A DNA stretch of 64,000 nt from Hyalella azteca (taxonomy: Eukaryota > Arthropoda > Malacostraca > Amphipoda > Hyalellidae). The position numbers were made by a program, and so were the translations under genes. Positions 46,300 to 59,029 of the stretch are shown here, in pieces. Positions within the stretch are counted from its first letter, which is position 1; each line of letters opens with the position of its first letter. The stretch spans positions 62,001 to 126,000 of the forward strand of contig NW_025936499.1 of NCBI RefSeq assembly GCF_000764305.2. The letters run 5' to 3'. Below the pieces are notes generated by a model. The model was not told the origin of the DNA. It made no database searches and worked only from the letters and a program-made list of their open reading frames with translations.

Positions 46300-48970
46300 A
46301 AGTCAAAAGCACCAACTTCCATCGGTTGATCAGCGTGACATGAGGCTGCTACTGGGCGGCGGTCGTTGAAGAGAGAAGTACATGAGTGTCCAATACCAGC
46401 AATGTGCTTCCCAATACACCTCACCAGCCCAAGCTACTAATGGATTGGCGTTGAAATAGTGTTAATTGAACTATAATTGCTCATAATCAACTCGTTATAA
46501 ACGTTGTTTCAACGTCATTTGAATGGGTGAAGAAACTTTTATCACCCGTGTAACCTGCCATCTCAACCAAGATGTGACTTCCAGCCCATCAAGCTCTGGC
46601 ACGTTAATGGATGAGCCCAACCGAGACATTTTTTCTCGTTCTTGCGCAACCAAGAAATTCACTGTTTGATAACTGACTAATTCATCTGTGACTTAAATAA
46701 GTTTTTTAAGCAGTTGTCTGCTTAAAGATTTTTGTTTATTAATTGATTTTTGTCTGCTAGATTTTTTTAGAAATTGATGCACCTGCATTCCAGTCATACA
46801 TTGCTGCAATTGCTAAACTAAACTCTCGATTGTTATTCATATTTAGCTAACTAGGCTATATACTGCTTGACTTTCCTACAACAAGCCCTCGGGACAATGA
46901 AATATGCTGCGTGTCATGTAACCGTGAGACAGTGGTGCAGTGGCGCACAGACAGTTGAATCTCTCGGTGTTGCGTAGCTGAAAGTGGAAATTGACGGAAT
47001 AATTTGAACTCGGATTAGTAGTGAACACGAGAAGGATAGTTTTCAGCAATCATGAGCAATATTTACAAATTTGGCGTCTACATTTACGGCACCTAAGTGC
47101 GCGTGAGAGTATTTAATGCAACGTACCATTAGACAAGCCACGTGTGTTTGTGACGGAGTTGGTTGCATCCTGTAACGGAATTAAATTCGTCTTTTGAGCT
47201 GCACTGCACACAAGTCAATGAAAATATGAGTGCCAGAAGATAAACAGCAAGACGAAGAATTAATCACCACTAAATTGAGCGACACAACGAAGAAACAATC
47301 GTAAATAAAGAGTATTTTGATAGCGAAAGATAAATTTCTATTGTCATGAAAGTGACAATATTATAGGAATTAGAAATGAAAGAGCTACGTACGAATAGCA
47401 TCAGCTCTTTTCAAAGAAGCTGTCATCGAGATGAAATTTATGAAAATGGTAAATATATAAGTTGTTTAAACTGAACACACAACGAGCAGGCGTGATAAAT
47501 GAAATCGGGAAAAACGATGTCTGGAAAGCGCTTCTTAAGAAACTGATGAGCAAATTGAGTTAATTCTCAGAAGCAAAAGATGTGCGTTTCTGAAAAATTG
47601 TACAGGGTATTGAATGTCGATTGTTGGAACCAAGCCACTTAATGCACCAATAATTAGCGTAGTGAGTAACATTAATTGCAATTAACCCCAAATTTTATCA
47701 GTTGATACGCACTACTATATAGCTGGTTAGTGCAGCGCTGCTCGGACTCGATAATACGAGCAATTTTAGAATCCCTTTCTTCTGAATCCCGTAATTCCTG
47801 TTGTCTCTAATCCCGCTATTTGGCCGTTCACAATAACAATCATCTATGCATATTAAAGCAAAAACATTTTTAAACAACATTTTACATATAACAAACGAAC
47901 TACACATATAGACTATAATTTCAAATTAGAAAAAAATATTTTTTTAATAGAAATATAAATTTCAATTAAATCATTGCATTTAAATATTTAGTCCAGCCTT
48001 TCCCTCCCATTATTTTAATGTCATAATATTCTCCAGCTAAGAATCAAGTCCAATTATCTATGCACGACAAATATCGTGGATGCGCGCTGGAGCAGCCTTT
48101 ACATATTTATTTAGGCTTCAAACATACACACAAGTAAACATTAAACATTGACAAATATGTACAAGATATATTCGTGATTATACCAAATCTCCCAAAAGTT
48201 TTACCCAAACAAGATATTTGGAATTGAAAAAACGAATAACAAACGATATTGAAGTTGAAATTTATGACTCCTCAAATTGTAACTCCAATTTATTTATTTT
48301 CAAATAAACTTTTATAATATTCAAGTCATTTCTGAGGCAACTTCATTCACAGAATCACACAATTGAGAATAATAAAAAATCAGATACGAATAATATTACG
48401 ATATAAAAAATGAGCGATGAGCTCGCCCAACATGGCAGACGATAAAAGGTTGGTCCGACTACAAAAGCCCCACTCAATTCATCGAGCAGCGAACACTTAG
48501 CAGATAGACTTATCATTTGTTGCGTCCTCGAACCTGAAGCACGCGAGACGTTTCGTAGTGCTGCGAGCAGCACTCCAGCTGAGAACTTTTTCTCTTATTT
48601 CGTTAGAAGGTTTCTTGCCCTTCCATCCATAGCAGACTCAGGCACGGAGATAGGAACTGGTTCCTCACATAAGCTGCGGCCCAAGTGCTCGAGCCTATAT
48701 TTAAACTTTGCATCCGATGTCAATTCGATTGGGTTAATTAGTTTAGAAAATACTATTGACTGACAATGTTAGTCGTGTAAAAACTGGCATTGTGTAGTTT
48801 TAATGTAGTTTCCCATAGATTACAAAAGAAAAATTGTAAAACTCCTGTCACATGACCATAATTTCTGTATTATTATTGTCTTCACACTGCAAACTGAGGT
48901 TTGGAAGCATAGAATTAGATCACTATAAGAATGGGTGTCTCCACTGCAAACGAATATATTTTAGTAATAT
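46300..48970. other. AT-rich stretch, nothing recognised
   Basis: About 2.7 kb without an array or convincing frame. Confidence 0.4.
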
Positions 48971-48976
48971 ATGTTT

Positions 48977-49002
48977 AGCCAAGTAATATATATTACTTGG
49001 CT
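48977..49002. other. Perfect 26-bp palindrome
   Basis: The 13 bases AGCCAAGTAATAT are followed immediately by their exact reverse complement. With no spacer it is a cruciform-prone AT-centred palindrome. A partial AGTAATATAT copy lies just upstream at 48963. Confidence 0.9.
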
Positions 49003-49004
49003 TT

Positions 49005-52000
49005 AATTGCTTTACTTTGAATGTCTTGTATTAATCAACCCTGCAGCTAATAAATGTTGCATAATGTTGAAGGAAACAAACCTGGACCCAACCATCAATC
49101 CAAAAAATTAATACTTGGAGCCCAAATGCCCATACACAAGTTGACTTATAGCTATAAATGACTACACATGCAATAAGAACATTAATATTCAACCAATTCA
49201 CAGAATTATAGTGAAATATTTCTGCTGTGGTGAGTATAGGGCGCTGCTGGGGATTGACTGTCTCTCGCTACCAAACCACTCTGTAAGGCATACTTTATCA
49301 CTCAATATTAAATATTTCATTTGAAAAGAATATTGCACGACTTACGATTCACTAGATAGCACTGCGGTTCACTAGAAAATAGCGATATACATTTTCCGCG
49401 TACTACAATCCATATATTTACCATTCAACGATCACGAGATGACAGGATGCAGAATATAGGGATTCTAAAATTGCCTGGATTATCTATCCTGACTGAGCTC
49501 AGCCGGATAACCTGCTGCTAATCATTATTCAGAGCAATTACTTGAAAAACAATGTAAATAAATAATGAGCAAAAAATTTATAGCCGGTACCGGACACTCG
49601 TAATGTCCTCCCTGTTTTCGTGCAGGCAAGCTGCATGAATTCGTATGAAGCTCTCGTAAGCAATTTGTGTACCCAGCTTAAAGAACGCATTTCGGCGACT
49701 GTAAAATGTAAGAGGAGTAACTGATATATAATTAGCTTTTAAAGCTGGTACTTCAAACCTCTGCTCGAGCAAAAGTTACGCCTTTCCGATGGTTAAGTTA
49801 ATGTAAGAGAGAATTTCTGACGGCTAATCTCGTCTTTACGTGAATAGGGTCATCATAGTTCCTGAAACTAATTCCGTCCAAGTAAAAGGGAACTATATAA
49901 GCCTATTCCTCATATAATCGGCCATGATTGTTAAGAAAATCGAATACTTGCAATGAATTTTTTGTACGTGTTCATCTAGGATTACATGTACATTGATAGC
50001 AATTAAGTAACTTTTTTCCTTACCTTCTAAAAGTCAATCGAACAAACTCACTTTATATGAGCAATTATTAATAGCGTTAACGACGGTTTCTGTCGAAAAA
50101 GAATTTCAAGTACGATCTAAATAGCGGGACACATCGTGCGGCTAACTCGCTTATATGGTCGCCATCGCAGCGGGTGTTTGCATAAAAATAACTTGAGTTT
50201 TCTTTGTTAACCATCGGCGCGTTCGTAAACACTCGTTAACATTAAATTCTCACTGGCTAAGTGCACTCATTAAACTTAAACCTGCATTCTCAGCATCTTT
50301 TAAAGTATTGTACTCCTGTACATACACTCTTTTTGCAGCAGAATCGGATCAAACACGTTCTTTTCATGCAAAGATTCGGAGTAAACCCAATGTGGATGTC
50401 AAGACATTCTGATGTTGAGCATTTATTTCATTGATATTAATTACTCTTTATACGTGTAGTCTTGCATGATTCAATAACAAAGAAAATCAATTCAAATTTT
50501 AACTCATGCACCCATGCAATATTTTATTTGGTAACTCGCTCTATCATCTCCCTTCTATCATCTCAAATTACGATGCATGAAAACTTTCGCAAATGTTGTC
50601 GCTGCAGACATTAATCAGGTAACGTGAAAGAGACTGAGATGTGTGGAGGTGTCGCAGCCCCCACGCGGCTAATAATCGTTCCAAGAATTGGCGTTGTGGA
50701 TATAGCATCAGTCGTTGTATAGTTGAAATTATATGTTTTCCTTATTGTTGCTTCAAGAGCACCAATTGTACCAAAAGTGACATTCGTACAGTGAATTTCG
50801 TGAATAACTTACCTTTGATGTGAATATACGTAAATAATCTCTTCACTTCCTAAAATATCCGCAGCGTTGAACCCCAGTCGTCTCTACGAGTTAAAATAGA
50901 CTGCAAACTACATTCAACTAAAAACGGAAGTATATCGTTACCCAGGAACTAAAGTATCGGTATCCGTTCGGTGATTGTAAATTTTTATTAAGGCTTCATT
51001 CGCCAGGCCCGCTTCCACTCCCTGAGCCTCATGTGCTCCCCAAACATTCCTATCCTGTAGAACATAATCCTAGGAACCCGTTTTTGTTGCCGATACAGTG
51101 CATTCCAACATTAGCATCTCTATAATATGCTATAATTTTAGTCGATTCTCTTTTATTACTTCCATGCCATAAGCCCATACCCTTTCAACAACTTATTCAT
51201 TCTTTTATTCACTTAATTTTTGTATCTCCATTCCGCAACAATGACACCGACAGGACCTTCCATAAGCCAATGCCTCAAGTGGCACTCACACACCAACGTT
51301 TAATTTGGATCTTTTCGGTCTCATTTCTACTACCTCATTTCTCACGTACGTATACAGCTTACGAGCCCAACAGCCGCATCATTAATTTCCTGTCTTGCTT
51401 AAATAACGCAAGACTGACGTCATTCTTTTCCCCTGTAGATATTCAAAAGTCTGCTAGAGGAGCAGATGCCCGCACTTCGTGTTAAGACTCAGCTAGATTT
51501 GTACGATATGGGAAAAACAAGGCAAATATGCCCGGCTAGAGGAGCAATACGATCATCTGAGCAGGCAGCTCAATGCTTGTTTATCTCGCCCAGATCACGC
51601 GCTCTATAATGCAGAGCTGCATATCGCGCGTGGCATCGCGTGCGCTGTATCGCCGAGTGCTTATCGCAGCGGCAATCTGTGCGTGGCCAAGTTAAAGCTG
51701 TAAACAAGATGCGTTCTAATACAGGCGCGGCGTAGTACAACTTTACGCCGGTAAAGAATGCTGAGGAAAGGCTCATACGCAGTTCCTAGTTGAGAAATAA
51801 ATTGTCTACACAGACAGTACCAGGGCACGAAATTTCGTGTGCAACTTTAGCGAAAGCATTTACCAGGCCATTTAGGCTGGCTGGCATAAGAGTAACAGAT
51901 TCAAAGCTCTAGAAAAGATTGGATAATTCTGAGGTGCACGGAATTCGCAAACTTACTTCACTTAAATTAGTAAACTAATTGTTCAAATCAAGAGTAAATA

Positions 52001-52320
52001 TAAATTCGATGAAAATGAATAGATTTTGAAAATAACACATACCATGATTAAACGTTTAGGACTACCCCAATCGAATGGCCCAGAAAAAAACGTTGATGCA
52101 AACAGCAAAATTGTCAAGCTTTATTTGAAACTTAAATTGACAAAAATCAGGTATTATCTCACATAAAAATACTGGAGTTGATGAGCGAGAGAAAAAGCAG
52201 GCAAACCGTCCTATTGTTTATTAATTAGAAACGATTAAAATTTGAAAACTCTATCCTTTAGTAACACCGAAGCCTGAAATTGACAGAGAAACCAAGCTAG
52301 CGTGGCACAACTCATGTGAA
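49005..52320. other. AT-rich stretch, nothing firm
   Basis: About 3.3 kb. A GC-richer patch at 51540-51740 has a 68-codon minus frame without recognisable motifs. No array or RNA gene seen. Confidence 0.4.
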
Positions 52321-52325
52321 TTCTT

Positions 52326-52479
52326 CTCAGTGTATCATACACAAGCGGTGCAGGTGATACAGACTCAGTGTATCGTACACAAGCGGTGCAGGTGATACAG
52401 TCTCAGTGTATCGTACACAAGCGGTGCAGGCGATACAGTCTCAGTGTATCGTACACAAGCGGTGCAGGCGATACAGTCT
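52326..52479. repeat. 38-bp minisatellite, 4 copies
   Basis: Unit CTCAGTGTATCGTACACAAG plus CGGTGCAGGTGATACAGT starts at 52326, 52364, 52402 and 52440 with very few differences. Each unit holds the inverted pair GTGTA/TACAC and a wider GTATC/GATAC pair, so each could fold separately. Confidence 0.95.
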
Positions 52480-52898
52480 TCACTCCACGGGAAATATACA
52501 GCTCGCAAACTTGCGACGCGGCTTTGAACCTCAGCAGTTACGGCTCAATGCTATCAAAATTACAACAGTGGCTAATTTTTTCGACATTTTAGGAAACGTT
52601 TACCAAAATTTTCTATGTGAAAGCCATGAGATGAAAGATTAAGAATTTGAAGGTTACTTTTACCCCATTTAACCAAGAAAATTGCGATGAAATTGGCAGC
52701 GGCCTGTTTTTATTACCAATTTGTTTCTACTTATTTCCTTTTGTTAGTATATTGCAGTCTCCATCTTATTTATATCGGATCCACACACTACATTAAAAAC
52801 AATAAATGCATCGCTCATCGAACTTCACGTTATTAAGTACACGCGAATTCGGCAATTAGAATAAAATATTTCTATGAAGCTTAAGATAATACACTTTC

Positions 52899-52990
52899 TT
52901 GCGAGCCAACAATATTAAAAAAGATTGTTGAAAACAATAATACTAAAAAAAGATTGTTGGCTCGCAATTTTTTGAGAGCCAACAATATTA
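52899..52990. repeat. 15-bp inverted repeat with extra direct copy
   Basis: TTGCGAGCCAACAAT (52899-52913) pairs perfectly with ATTGTTGGCTCGCAA (52953-52967). A third, direct copy GAGAGCCAACAATATTAAAA follows at 52974. The interior contains A-rich AAGATTGTTG repeats. Confidence 0.85.
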
Positions 52991-53382
52991 AAAAAAGTGG
53001 AGCATTTCATTAAAATTATTACGATTAAAAGATTCACACCATGATGATAAAATACATACATGATTACCACAGAATTTGTGCGTTTTCAGGGAATCCAATT
53101 TTTTCAGAAAACGAAAGTTTAGTTCCTGCCTTTGCGAAAAACAAACACAGATGTTTACGAAAAAGTAAATAATCGAGAACCATCTTATGCAAAAATTACC
53201 ACAGATAGTTTTCTGGATAAAGATGAGGTTTTATTTGGTTCAATGAATATTGTCAACGCTTAATATAATAGAAGGAAGTTTAGCGGCGCGTATATGGTTA
53301 AAGTTTCGTTCACGCCACAAACTTTCTCTGGAAAGACTTCATGCACGACGCCAGCGCGCACCTGCGACCAGGCGTTCAACTT

Positions 53383-54330
53383 ACACTCTCTTTAATGGTG
53401 TTGTGAAGCACCAAACATTGGCGTCAGCACACTCTCTTTAACGGTGTTGTGAAGCACCTAACAATGGCGTCAGCACACTCTTTTTAACGGTGTTGTGAAG
53501 CACCAAACATTGGCGTCAGAACACTCTCTTTAATGGTGTTGTGATGCACCAAACATTGGCGTCAGCACACTCTCTTTAACGGTGTTGTGAAGCACCAAAC
53601 ATTGGCGTCAGCACACTCTCTTTAATGGTGTTGTGAAGCACCAAACATTGGCGTCAGCACACTCTCTTTAATGGTGTTGTGAAGCACCAAATGATAAATT
53701 TAGCACACATTTTAATGGCGTTATAAAGCAACAAAACATTACTTTAAACAACAATTCTCGATTGTTTTATAAAGTACCAAAAAATAACTTAAGGGCACAT
53801 TTTTAATGACGCTATAAAACGACAAACAATAAATTTAGCACACACTTTTCAATTGTTTTATGAAGCACAAAAAAATTAGCACACAATTTTAATGGCGTTA
53901 TATAGCGCCAAAAATAAATGTAGCACATATCTTCAATGAGGCTGTAAAGCACAAAACAATAAATTTAGCACAAAAATTTTCAACTCATTTATAGAGCACC
54001 AAAAAATAAATTTAGCTCGCAATTTTGATGGTGCTATAAAACACCAAAAAATAATTTAGCACATACTTTCAATGGCACTATAAGGTACCAAAAATAACTT
54101 TAGCACACACTTTTCAATGATTTTATAGAGCATCAAAAAACAATTTTAGCATACACTCTCCAATTGTTTAATAAAGCACCAAAAATAATTTTAGCGCACA
54201 CTTTCAATGGTTTTATAAAGCATCAAAAATAACGTTAGCACACACTTTCCAATTGCTTTATAAAGCATCAAAAAATAACTTAGCACACACTTTTCAAATA
54301 TTTATAAAGCACCAAACATCTGCATCAGCC
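53383..54330. repeat. 46-bp array grading into diverged satellite
   Basis: Seven near-perfect 46-base units of ACACTCTCTTTAATGGTGTT plus GTGAAGCACCAAACATTGGC plus GTCAGC begin at 53383, 53429, 53475, 53521, 53567, 53613 and 53659. From about 53700 the units shorten to roughly 40-45 bases and diverge (TTTAGCACACA, ATGGCGTTATAAAGCACC), continuing for some fourteen more copies to 54330, where a final AAACATCTGCATCAGC echoes the unit. Each unit keeps GGTG...CACC pairing. Confidence 0.95.
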
Positions 54331-54339
54331 GTCCAAAGG

Positions 54340-55220
54340 TTCGAGGTTTTCACACTTCCAGTGTTTTAGACATTGAAAATATTAATTAAATTCTGGCAGA
54401 TTCATCAATTTTTTTCACATCATTTTTCATGGCAAAATTTATCATACAAAGTTGATATTCGATGAAAAAAGCGACAAAACTACAATAAGGAACGTCGCGA
54501 AACAAAGGATCTTATTTTTATATTGACGGATTTATTAGACACGTTGCATGGTTGCGTCAAGCGCATGTTGATTAGCAACTCTGTGGATTTTATTCATGTT
54601 CAGAAATGATCGCGCAGTTTAGAAATTTTAATAAACACATTTTTGGTTATATTCCGAAATATTTCCCAAAATTAACTCGGAAAATAAGAGATAACATTCG
54701 GCAAAGAGTTTTCGAAGTTCAAAGAAAAACTAATTTTGACCCTTAATTAAAATTTCAAATTGCCCCTTTGCAGGTCCTTGATTCTAGTGGACTCATTGAA
54801 GGAAGGAAGGACACTTAGACACCGTTCACTTGCCCTTATTTAATTATGCCCCACTTGCCAATAATAATAAATAATTCAAATTTGAATTATTTATAGGTAA
54901 TTAGAATTAATGATAAAAAGTGAGGGCAGATGCGGGCATAAATAGTTTACATATCCCTTCACATAAATACAATCAATAATGGCATCACAATTTCCCAGAG
55001 ACACCAGGATTAAAGGTTTCTTATTACTCTAGGTTACATTCAAATTACTGTCGAAAGCGCACTGAGAGATACATAGATAGAATTAAAAAGATTCCTTCAG
55101 TTGAATTAGCAGTTCAGTCGTTCTCGGAAACCCGAAAACGGTAAATAAAATTTGGCTTAACGTTAATTCAAGGAACTGGGTAACTATACAATACTCGTAA
55201 TACGGAACACTCTCTTTTCA
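54340..55220. other. AT-rich stretch, nothing recognised
   Basis: No array or convincing frame. Confidence 0.4.
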
Positions 55221-55225
55221 TTGAG

Positions 55226-55384
55226 CCTGTGTTGGACGAAGATCGTCTCGGAATCGTGGCATCTGCTTTGGATTGGAAAAATTGCCGGCAATTTATCGAC
55301 GCGTGTTATCGGCTGGTCAGCGCCGCAGGTTTGACCAAGAGAAAGCCAGCCTTACTAATCGACGTTGTCTCGGAAAGGCTTTAA
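55226..55384 (+). CDS. Exon-like block, unidentified
   Basis: CTCTCTTTTCATTGAG (55210-55225) is a good 3' splice-site candidate. It is followed in phase by 52 codons and TAA at 55382-55384. The peptide contains DEDRLGIVASALDWKNCRQF and ACYRLVSAAGLTKRKP. Slightly over half of third positions are G or C by hand count, against an AT-rich background. The frame is also open upstream to about 55184. GCAG|GTTTGA inside (55325-55332) could be an alternative donor. No family is recognised, and GC-rich DNA continues to about 55560 without a frame, so a decayed element is also possible. Confidence 0.25.
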   Translation, partial: PVLDEDRLGIVASALDWKNCRQFIDACYRLVSAAGLTKRKPALLIDVVSERL

Positions 55385-55569
55385 GTAAATAGGCTCAAAT
55401 TCAACGGCCCAAACAACGGCAGGCTGGGAAGCAAGCATGTGTGCAGGCCGCAGCATCGAAAGTGCGGCTATGGCTTTCCCCGTTTCCAGAATGCCAGGGC
55501 TTACGCAGTCCAACTTGTGGTTTTAAAAACAAACCACAGCGTGTGACCCCGGACAGCTTTACCAACACT

Positions 55570-57240
55570 AGCGATTAAGTCTACAGCAATCGAAAACATT
55601 CACATGGACGAAAGCATTTAGCGATATAGACGTGAAAAATTTCTGCTTGCACTGAAAATTTCAAATGTAATTTTTTGCTCATAAGTTTTCAGTCCTGCCG
55701 GTTACGAACTCTTGTAATCAACATATGCTCTACTAGCTTTTACTTTCATTGAAGTGACTGCGTTGTTATCATCGTTCTGCAGCGCAATGTTCGTGAACAT
55801 TCAGGAATGAAACTATCTGTTCACGCAGAACAACATAAATAAAACAGAAGTAGGTATATAAATGAATTCTGGCCTTCGCAAATGGTCGAATCGAAATTGG
55901 TAGAAAACCTTAAATATAAAACCGTAAAGATTGATTAAAAAATTTTTAGTTATTATATTTATTGATATGATTGCGAGGAAATGAAAGAAGTTGGAACGTG
56001 TTTTCACTTTCAATTGCATGGAATCAAAGAGTTATGGTGATGCTTTCCAATGACGATGCTTGGTATTGTAACGGTAATGGAGAAACCAAAGCTTGGACCT
56101 CATCAAAGGTTCATCTTATAGTTCACAATTTTGCATCCAACAAATGTATTGTGTCGGTTGTAGAAAATATTTCATTTGAAGCACATTATTAACAATTTCA
56201 ATGAGAAAATGTTATGATCCACTTTGCTGAAATAAAATCTATTTTTGCGATACATTAGTCATTTTGAATTTTTTTTTTCGTTTAGGACAAAAACGGTTTG
56301 TCAAATTGTTTTAAATCTTTCAATTTTGAAAAACGGAGCAGATTCAAAGAAAATATTTGCACAGTTCGGAAAATAATAAGTTTTTCAATATCTTCCATCT
56401 CTTCAAACAATCCTCACGGGGAGCGAGCCTCAGTCGTTCAGGGCCCGTCTAAAACTTGAACTCAACGTTTCAGTCTCATCCTAATTGAATTGTTGAGTTT
56501 ATTCGTGGTTTATCAGAGTAAAATGTTCACGTACGAAAGTTACGAGCGACGGCATGCGCTGGTCTCCTCTTTAACAAACTCCAGTCACATGCCTGCTCAG
56601 GGAACACGTCATCATGCACAGCACTTGATCACCTCAAACTCGAGATAAAGCATAAAGATTTTGACTTACATCACAAGGCTCTTAATGCACATCGTTGGCA
56701 AGGCCGAGGAGACGACAAAGGCACCTCTTCAAGATAGCAAAAAGCTGGAGTCTATCGCAGTGAGATACTCGCAACGTTTTTCAGAGCTTGCGTGCTTCAT
56801 GTGAAAGTTGATCAAGAATAATAAACCTAGTCAAGTCTTAATGTATAACTGAGTAATAATGATGAGAGAATGATGCACTAATATTATATTATTAGACTAT
56901 TTAGTCTGTTAAAAGTACTAATCGATCATCAGATGCATGAGGCAGAAAACCGACCATCTATTGCTTGGTGCTTGACTTGACCGTCTTGCTTGAACTCCTG
57001 TGAATTAAAGAGGGCTAAATTAATACATCTGTAATTTAATACATGCGAGCTGCCGAAACTAACGTAATCACGATATGGATTTAAAGTTAGGATCGTATAG
57101 AATCACAGGAGCATCTGGCGGATGTCCGGCATAGCAGTCATCCTTTTGTCGTCTTTTAATAAAAATATATTATGGCTGAATTGATCGTAGTTTTTTTGGA
57201 ACAAATGAACACTTTCAATACAATTTAATCATTTTAATTT
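55570..57240. other. AT-rich stretch, nothing recognised
   Basis: About 1.7 kb without an array or mobile-element end. The 73-codon plus frame at 55971-56192 has AT-rich third positions and no motif. Confidence 0.4.
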
Positions 57241-57244
57241 TCAC

Positions 57245-57436
57245 TTTAATTTCCTCTCGTGAAGTAGCGAAGCCATCGTCAGTGCAAGCTGTGATGGTGA
57301 AGAGCTCGTTAGGAGCCCAGGTCGTGGTGTAGCAGGGAGGTATTTGGCCAAGTGTGATGTTGCTGTCATGCCAACTCAACGCATCGTACGTCTCCCATAG
57401 CGTACAAGGCTTGATACCGCCCGTGGAATATTCATC
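57245..57436 (-). CDS. Internal-exon-like block, unidentified
   Basis: On the minus strand TTGCTCTGTGATTGAAG precedes 64 open codons (57436-57245, exactly 192 bases) that end at AAA|GTGAAA, a weak donor, so the block could be a phase 0-0 exon. About 36 of 64 third positions are G or C by hand count. The peptide contains CTLWETYDALSWHDSNIT and APNELFTITACTDDGFATSR. The last stretch resembles the terminal strands of PKD- or fibronectin III-like extracellular domains, but this is only an impression. Four cysteines would suit a secreted or membrane protein. Of the candidates here this one looks most like a real exon. Confidence 0.33.
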
Positions 57437-57449
57437 CTTCAATCACAGA

Positions 57450-59020
57450 GCAATTTGGTAATTTAGCTTTGACAGACGCGCGGCTTTCTAGCCAGTCCTG
57501 TCCGATGGATTGATCAATTAATCGCCTGCAGAACTGAAGGCTCATCTTTTCATTATCATTCCGAGTAGGCTTGGTATTCTTGCTTTCGCCAAACGTTCCC
57601 GCGCTATCAAAATATCGATGTCCAAAGCTTAATTAAACCGTACTCTTGCGAAAGTCGTTAAGTTTCGTGATGACAGATTCATCGATACTACCGACCAAAA
57701 TTTGATATATACTAAACGGCAATCAAAACTTATAGAAATGATGATTAGTCAGGCACAACTTCAGTCTCCACTGTTAACAATTAAAGCTTATACTTCAACG
57801 TGTGCACAGAATTTCTGTGATTAGATAACTTGCCCGCAAAAGAAAAAGATTTTTGTTCGAATAGAATATTTGTGGGAAAGTCGATTATGATAGAAAAAAT
57901 TAAAAGTGGCCAAAATACAACGAACATTCTGCCGGGAGAAGATCTATGCCTAATTTAGCTAACAGAGTGGATTGAATTTATCTTTATTAATGAAAATTGA
58001 TAACATTTATTATGAGGGTGACAGTCATAGCGTGACATTTTAAATTGGGCAACATTTAGGGAATTAAGAACACTTCTGTTCGCTGATGAAATTTTATCGG
58101 AAAAGTCTAATAAACTTTAGTGTTGAGTTGTTATATAAAGAAGCTACAGTGCACTAAAATGTTTAGACAATTACAGTAACTATCAGTGGCAACATAAAAG
58201 AAAGTGAAGTCTTAATTGTTCAATCCAGCAGCAGACTTGTTTACATTCTCCGCTGAATTTTTCAGACGATGTGGAATGCAGACGATCAAGTAAATACAGT
58301 ATTTAAAATTAAACCAAGATCATAAATTTTTGCATTATGTAAAATGCATTCAAAATAGTGACTTTTCGTTGGATTAAAAAGTACACTAATGGAATTATAA
58401 TTATTAAAGAAAATAAAACAAAAATATCGATTCTAGATGTGTGATTTTTTACAACGAAACAGAGCATTGTGTGAACAAAAACATAGCGTGAACAGAGCAT
58501 AGCCTGTTGATACTTTCCTGTATCAACAACAATATTCGGTAAACTTGCATAACCGTCGAAGAAGAGCGAAGAGCACGACTATGCGCTATATAATAGTACT
58601 TTAGTTACGATGGAAGAAATATACTATGCTCTTAAAGGAATTTATAAGAGATCCGTAAGTGATCATACACCTCTCTTCTATTCAAAAGCAGTGATATACA
58701 ATAATTTCATTTACAAAAGCAGTGTATATTAAATCTCCAGCCCGTTAGTAAAATCTTCGCTCTAATACTTTCACGGCAGGAAAAATGAGACCTCGCATTT
58801 ACGATATCAGAATACGTACTTTGCATCGGAATGAGAACTCATCCTCAAATTGGTACGGACTACTTAAGCTCTACGATTTGTAGCCGAGTTTGATTGTTAA
58901 ATTTTACACAGATATTATTCGAGCCATATAATTCACCGGTGCGCTATGATTGGTCAAGTTATTTCATCCGGATAATTGCAGCAAAGAGGTCGATATGCGG
59001 CAGCCGTTGCTAACATAAAA
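57450..59020. other. AT-rich stretch, nothing recognised
   Basis: No array, transposon end or convincing frame. Confidence 0.4.
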
Positions 59021-59029
59021 TTAAGCGTG

